A stretch of DNA of 17,623 nucleotides from an uncultured Muribaculaceae bacterium (GTDB lineage Bacteria > Bacteroidota > Bacteroidia > Bacteroidales > Muribaculaceae), in assembly GCA_910586455.1 (NCBI GenBank), contig CAJUHX010000042.1, positions 1 through 17,623 of the forward strand, read 5' to 3'. A model generated the notes under the pieces. It worked only from the letters and a program-made list of their open reading frames with translations. It was not told the DNA's origin and made no database searches. Below, piece by piece: positions 14,595 to 17,623 of this stretch. A program made the translations under genes and the position numbers. How positions within the stretch are numbered: position 1 is the first letter of the stretch; each line of letters opens with the position of its first letter.

Positions 14595-16669
14595 ATAAAG
14601 ACACCTTAACAGGAATGCTGCTGATTTTCGCAGTGCTGTTCGGCTTTATGTATTGCAACCAGCCGGATCCCAATGCAACGAAAAATGACAGCCCCACCGA
14701 GCAGCAGGCCGCCGCAAAGGCCGCCGATGCCCAGAATGTGACCTTGATCGACACCCTCAGTGCAGCCGACTTCCAGGCCCTTGAAAAGGTGACCCATGCC
14801 TCAGGTACCGCCGAAGCAGGCCGCCCCGGACTCTACTGCTATTCGCAGGGTCCGCTTTATGTCGAAGCCGACAGCTGCGGCGTAAGAGGCCATGTACAGA
14901 CAAACGACGGCGACGTCGACCTGAATCTGCTGACAACTCTGTCGAGCGACCTGCTGCCCGAGCAGCGCCTCGAAGCCATGCGGAGCGTGCGCGGCTGCAT
15001 CGACGCTGCAATGAAGTACAAGAGTTTTGCACGATATCTGGGCGGCGCCGACTCTACAGTGACTCTGGTCAATGACCTCCTGACTGTGAATTTCTCCACA
15101 CGCGGCGGTGCGGTCAGCTCCGTGACACTGAAAAAATACCGCACCGAAAACGGCGAGGAACCACACGATGTGGAACTGTTCAACCCCTCGACCGGCAGTT
15201 ACAACTTTGCCATGCGTACCGCTGACCAGATACTTAACACCTCGGAATTCAACTTTGTGCCCGTGCAGGAAAGCGACACCACAGTGCTGATGCGCCTCGA
15301 CCTGGGCAACAACGTATGGTGGGGCCTGCGCTACACTCTCGTGCCGGGCCAGTATCTGGTGAAGATGGACGTGGTACAGCAAGGCATCGGCGCCGTATTA
15401 CCGCAGGGAACCACCCAGATGAACTTCAGCTGGAGTCAGAAAATGGTGCGCAACGAACAGGGACGTACCTTTGAGGAACGCAATTCGGCCATATATTATA
15501 AGGTGAAAGGCGACAGCCCCGAAGACCTCTCGGCCAACGACGACGACTCCGAAAAACTCAGCGCCGCCATCAAATGGGTGGCATTCAAAAACCAGTTCTT
15601 CAGCTCGGTAATCATACCCAAGGCCGCCTTCTCGTCGGCCGACCTTAAGTCGGTTGTACTGAAAAAAGACCCCGACTATCTCAAGCAGATGGACATGGAG
15701 GCCACACTGCCCTACGGCGTACAGGACGGCACCGCAGTATCGTTCGACTTCTTCTTCGGCCCCAACGACTATCCTATGCTCTCCGACCTCGACGAAGTGA
15801 TAGGTGCCGACGAAGATCTCGATCTCAACCGTCTGGTGCCTCTGGGATGGGGTATATTCCGCTGGGTCAACCAGTTGATAATCATACCGGTGTTCAGCTT
15901 CCTGGGCTCGTTTATCAGCAACTATGGCATAATCATACTGCTGCTGACCATCTTTATCAAGATAATCCTCTTTCCCTTCACCTACAAGAGCTACAAGTCG
16001 CAGGCCAAGATGCGTGTGCTGGCTCCGGAAATAAAGGAAATCAACGACAAATATCCCGGCAACGAAAACGCCATGCAGCGTCAGCAGGCCACCATGGCCC
16101 TGTACAGCAGGGTAGGGGCGAGTCCCTTCTCGGGCTGTCTGCCCATGCTGCTGCAGCTGCCGGTGCTGGTAGCCATGTTCAGCTTCTTCCCCTCGGCGAT
16201 AGAGCTGCGCGGCCAGGCCTTCCTTTGGGCCAAGGACCTTTCGGCGCCTGACTCCATCCTTACCCTGCCGTTCACCATACCCTTCTACGGCAACCATGTG
16301 AGTCTGTTCTGTCTGCTTATGACAGTTGTGAACATAATCTACACCAAAATCAACATGGCCAATCAGCCCGGCGGCGCCAGCATGCCCGGTATGAAGTGGA
16401 TGATGTATATGATGCCGGTAATGTTCCTGTTCTTCTTCAACGACTACGCGTCGGGTCTGAGCTACTACTACTTCTTGTCGCTGCTCATCACCATCATACA
16501 GACCTGGGCGGCCCGCAAGTTTATCGATGAAAAGAAGGTGCGTGCCGAACTGATGGCCAACGCCAAGAAGCCCAAAAAGAAATCCGGTTTCATGGCCCGC
16601 CTCGAAGAGGCCCAGCGCCAGCAGCAGGCCGCCCTGCGTGCACAGCAGCAGAAAGGCAAGCGCAAGTAA
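14591..16669 (+). CDS. yidC: Membrane protein insertase YidC (Oxa1 family)
   Basis: YidC inserts and folds inner-membrane proteins, alone or with SecYEG. It has 692 residues. The first transmembrane helix is at 4-22, followed by the large periplasmic domain of Gram-negative YidC (about 60-400) and the conserved insertase core (about 415-645). The core has helices at NYGIIILLLTIFIKIILFP, the CLPMLLQLPVLVAMFSF block, and the last pair near MPVMFLFFF and YYYFLSLLITII. The hydrophilic-groove position that is Arg in E. coli is Lys457 here. The tail (about 645-692) is rich in Lys, Arg and Gln and may contact ribosomes, as proposed for other YidC proteins with basic tails. It overlaps pyrG by 4 bp, so translation is likely coupled. 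No separate promoter is evident. Confidence 0.96.
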   Translation: MNKDTLTGMLLIFAVLFGFMYCNQPDPNATKNDSPTEQQAAAKAADAQNVTLIDTLSAADFQALEKVTHASGTAEAGRPGLYCYSQGPLYVEADSCGVRGHVQTNDGDVDLNLLTTLSSDLLPEQRLEAMRSVRGCIDAAMKYKSFARYLGGADSTVTLVNDLLTVNFSTRGGAVSSVTLKKYRTENGEEPHDVELFNPSTGSYNFAMRTADQILNTSEFNFVPVQESDTTVLMRLDLGNNVWWGLRYTLVPGQYLVKMDVVQQGIGAVLPQGTTQMNFSWSQKMVRNEQGRTFEERNSAIYYKVKGDSPEDLSANDDDSEKLSAAIKWVAFKNQFFSSVIIPKAAFSSADLKSVVLKKDPDYLKQMDMEATLPYGVQDGTAVSFDFFFGPNDYPMLSDLDEVIGADEDLDLNRLVPLGWGIFRWVNQLIIIPVFSFLGSFISNYGIIILLLTIFIKIILFPFTYKSYKSQAKMRVLAPEIKEINDKYPGNENAMQRQQATMALYSRVGASPFSGCLPMLLQLPVLVAMFSFFPSAIELRGQAFLWAKDLSAPDSILTLPFTIPFYGNHVSLFCLLMTVVNIIYTKINMANQPGGASMPGMKWMMYMMPVMFLFFFNDYASGLSYYYFLSLLITIIQTWAARKFIDEKKVRAELMANAKKPKKKSGFMARLEEAQRQQQAALRAQQQKGKRK

Positions 16670-16734
16670 GTATTCAAGCACTTGATACGGCACATGCCCG
16701 GTGCTTGATACCAAACCATTAAAATAAAACGTTA

Positions 16735-16767
16735 AGCGCGCAGAGAAACTGATGTTCTCTGCGCGCT
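16735..16767. terminator. Hairpin terminator between convergent yidC and GH5 genes
   Basis: AGCGCGCAGAGAA (16735-16747) and TTCTCTGCGCGCT (16755-16767) form a perfect 13-bp stem with a 7-nt loop. It lies between two genes that converge, 65 bp after yidC and about 85 bp beyond the GH5 stop. Neither side has a clean T-run, though the minus-strand side continues with TAACGTTTTATTTT. It could serve both transcripts. Confidence 0.65.
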
Positions 16768-16852
16768 GTGTTATATATAGAATTATATCGAAAACTCTTC
16801 GAGCGTTAGAATTGGATAAGGTGTATTCAGATGCTATCTTTAAGCGAAGCGT

Positions 16853-17623
16853 TTACTTGTCGAGCTGAATGGCGTCGATATAGCTTTGATGTATGAGCAT
16901 TTTGTCGGCTCGGGCGTTCTCTATGTATTTGTACAGCAGTTCGCGGCCCTGCTGTTGCGAACATAGTTTGCGGGCCTGGCGAATTTCGCCGTAAGAGCCT
17001 CGGGGCGCCTCCACAAAGGCTACTACATGCTCGAGCCAGCCCTCGGGCACGGCGGCTCCGGTCATGGAGCTGTCGCCGAGTTTCTTGTACGGCCAGAAAG
17101 TGTAGCCTATGTTGTTGGCACGCATCACATCAACAAAACTGCTCATCCACCGGTCGCTGTTATGGCCAATCTCGCCCATGTACATTGGCAGGCCGCTGCG
17201 GTCGCGGAATTCGATAAAGCTGCCGATAGCCTCGGCGGTAGGCTCGCCTCCGTAGCGGTGGCAGGTATACATAATGTTGTTGTCGAAAGTCCAGTCGGTA
17301 AAGTTTCCGAAGTGGCTGTTCCATTGCGGGCCTCCAAGCAGCACGATATGCTTGGAGTCGACACGGCGTATGGCTTCGGTGGCGCGTTTATACAGCGGTT
17401 CAAGGGCTGCGTTGAGGCTGTCGCGCTCCTCGCCGTCCCAATATGTGGCCACCGGTTCGTTGGCGAGTTCATAGCCCAGAATCACGGGTTCGCCGGCATA
17501 TCGGGCCGCTATCCGTTGCCAGATGTCGATAAACTGCTGCTGGGCGGCGCTGTCAGTCATCAGCCATGGATAGCCGTAGCTGTCGTCGATGCTGTTGTAG
17601 CTAAGTGAATTGGTGATGTTGAG
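16853..17623 (-). CDS. Glycoside hydrolase family 5 (cellulase-like) enzyme, C-terminal part
   Basis: The reading frame continues past the right edge, so the N-terminus and any signal peptide are not visible. The 256 residues seen are the second half of a TIM-barrel retaining glycosidase. The acid/base Glu is in ELANEPV (codon at 17456-17458) on strand 4. CHRYGG supplies the His/Tyr pair after strand 6, and the nucleophile Glu is in MYMGEIGHN. TFWPYKK near the end fits the aromatic strand-8 site. The first in-window Met (17558-17560) is not the start, because the frame runs open through YGYPWL upstream. Family 5 covers endoglucanases, mannanases and other beta-glycan hydrolases; the substrate cannot be told from this part. 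It is convergent with yidC and its other neighbours are outside the window. Confidence 0.87.
   Translation of the reverse strand, partial: LNITNSLSYNSIDDSYGYPWLMTDSAAQQQFIDIWQRIAARYAGEPVILGYELANEPVATYWDGEERDSLNAALEPLYKRATEAIRRVDSKHIVLLGGPQWNSHFGNFTDWTFDNNIMYTCHRYGGEPTAEAIGSFIEFRDRSGLPMYMGEIGHNSDRWMSSFVDVMRANNIGYTFWPYKKLGDSSMTGAAVPEGWLEHVVAFVEAPRGSYGEIRQARKLCSQQQGRELLYKYIENARADKMLIHQSYIDAIQLDK

Noticed and set aside
15398..16714. 438-residue open frame on the minus strand
   Set aside because: Antisense to yidC, His-rich with no recognisable domain. YidC itself is certain.
17027..17608. 193-residue plus-strand open frame at the right edge
   Set aside because: Antisense to the GH5 gene, whose catalytic motifs are clear on the minus strand.
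1..17623. CRISPR array, prophage, transposase or toxin-antitoxin genes
   Set aside because: No regularly spaced repeats, no integrase or transposase motifs and no recognisable toxin-antitoxin pair were seen on either strand.

Overview
The window looks like chromosomal DNA of a gut-type Bacteroidales bacterium, most likely close to Muribaculaceae/Bacteroides (taxonomic inference). Supporting signs are Bacteroidetes promoters (TTTG, about 20 bp, then TAnnTTTG) in front of several genes, few Shine-Dalgarno sequences, a menaquinone gene, a lipoprotein-type TolC homologue, a BspA-like leucine-rich-repeat protein and a tetratricopeptide-repeat/transmembrane/HTH regulator of the kind common in this order.

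Layout. 1-112: 3' part of a tRNA-Val(UAC) and its terminator. 187-1032: menA (menaquinone synthesis). 1199-6899: a compact three-gene tripartite RND efflux operon (adaptor, inner-membrane pump, outer-membrane lipoprotein channel) with 2-bp spacing and a 4-bp ATGA overlap. 6940-7338: a cytoplasmic FKBP-type prolyl isomerase with its own promoter. 7352-7428: first copy of a palindromic intergenic repeat. 7521-11125: an accessory, visibly more AT-rich block holding a membrane-spanning TPR-HTH regulator, a 69-residue secreted small protein and a secreted BspA-like LRR protein with a C-terminal sorting-like domain. 11126-11441: a 316-bp gene-free stretch with a 12-bp-stem hairpin, a second copy of the repeat (71/77 identical) and a promoter. 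11442-12920: a DUF1846 protein of unknown function. 12984-16669: pyrG and yidC overlapping by 4 bp. 16735-16767: a 13-bp-stem hairpin between convergent genes. 16853-17623, minus strand: the C-terminal part of a family 5 glycoside hydrolase that runs off the right edge.

How the genes work together. The efflux genes form one machine. pyrG and yidC are housekeeping genes that are translationally coupled. The block at 7521-11125 is the most interesting part. A sensor predicted to have a periplasmic TPR domain and a cytoplasmic HTH is followed by a very small exported protein and a surface-type LRR protein. The gap between sensor and small protein carries four GATAG motifs on one helical face. 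A peptide- or envelope-sensing regulatory circuit is a reasonable hypothesis there, not a demonstrated one.
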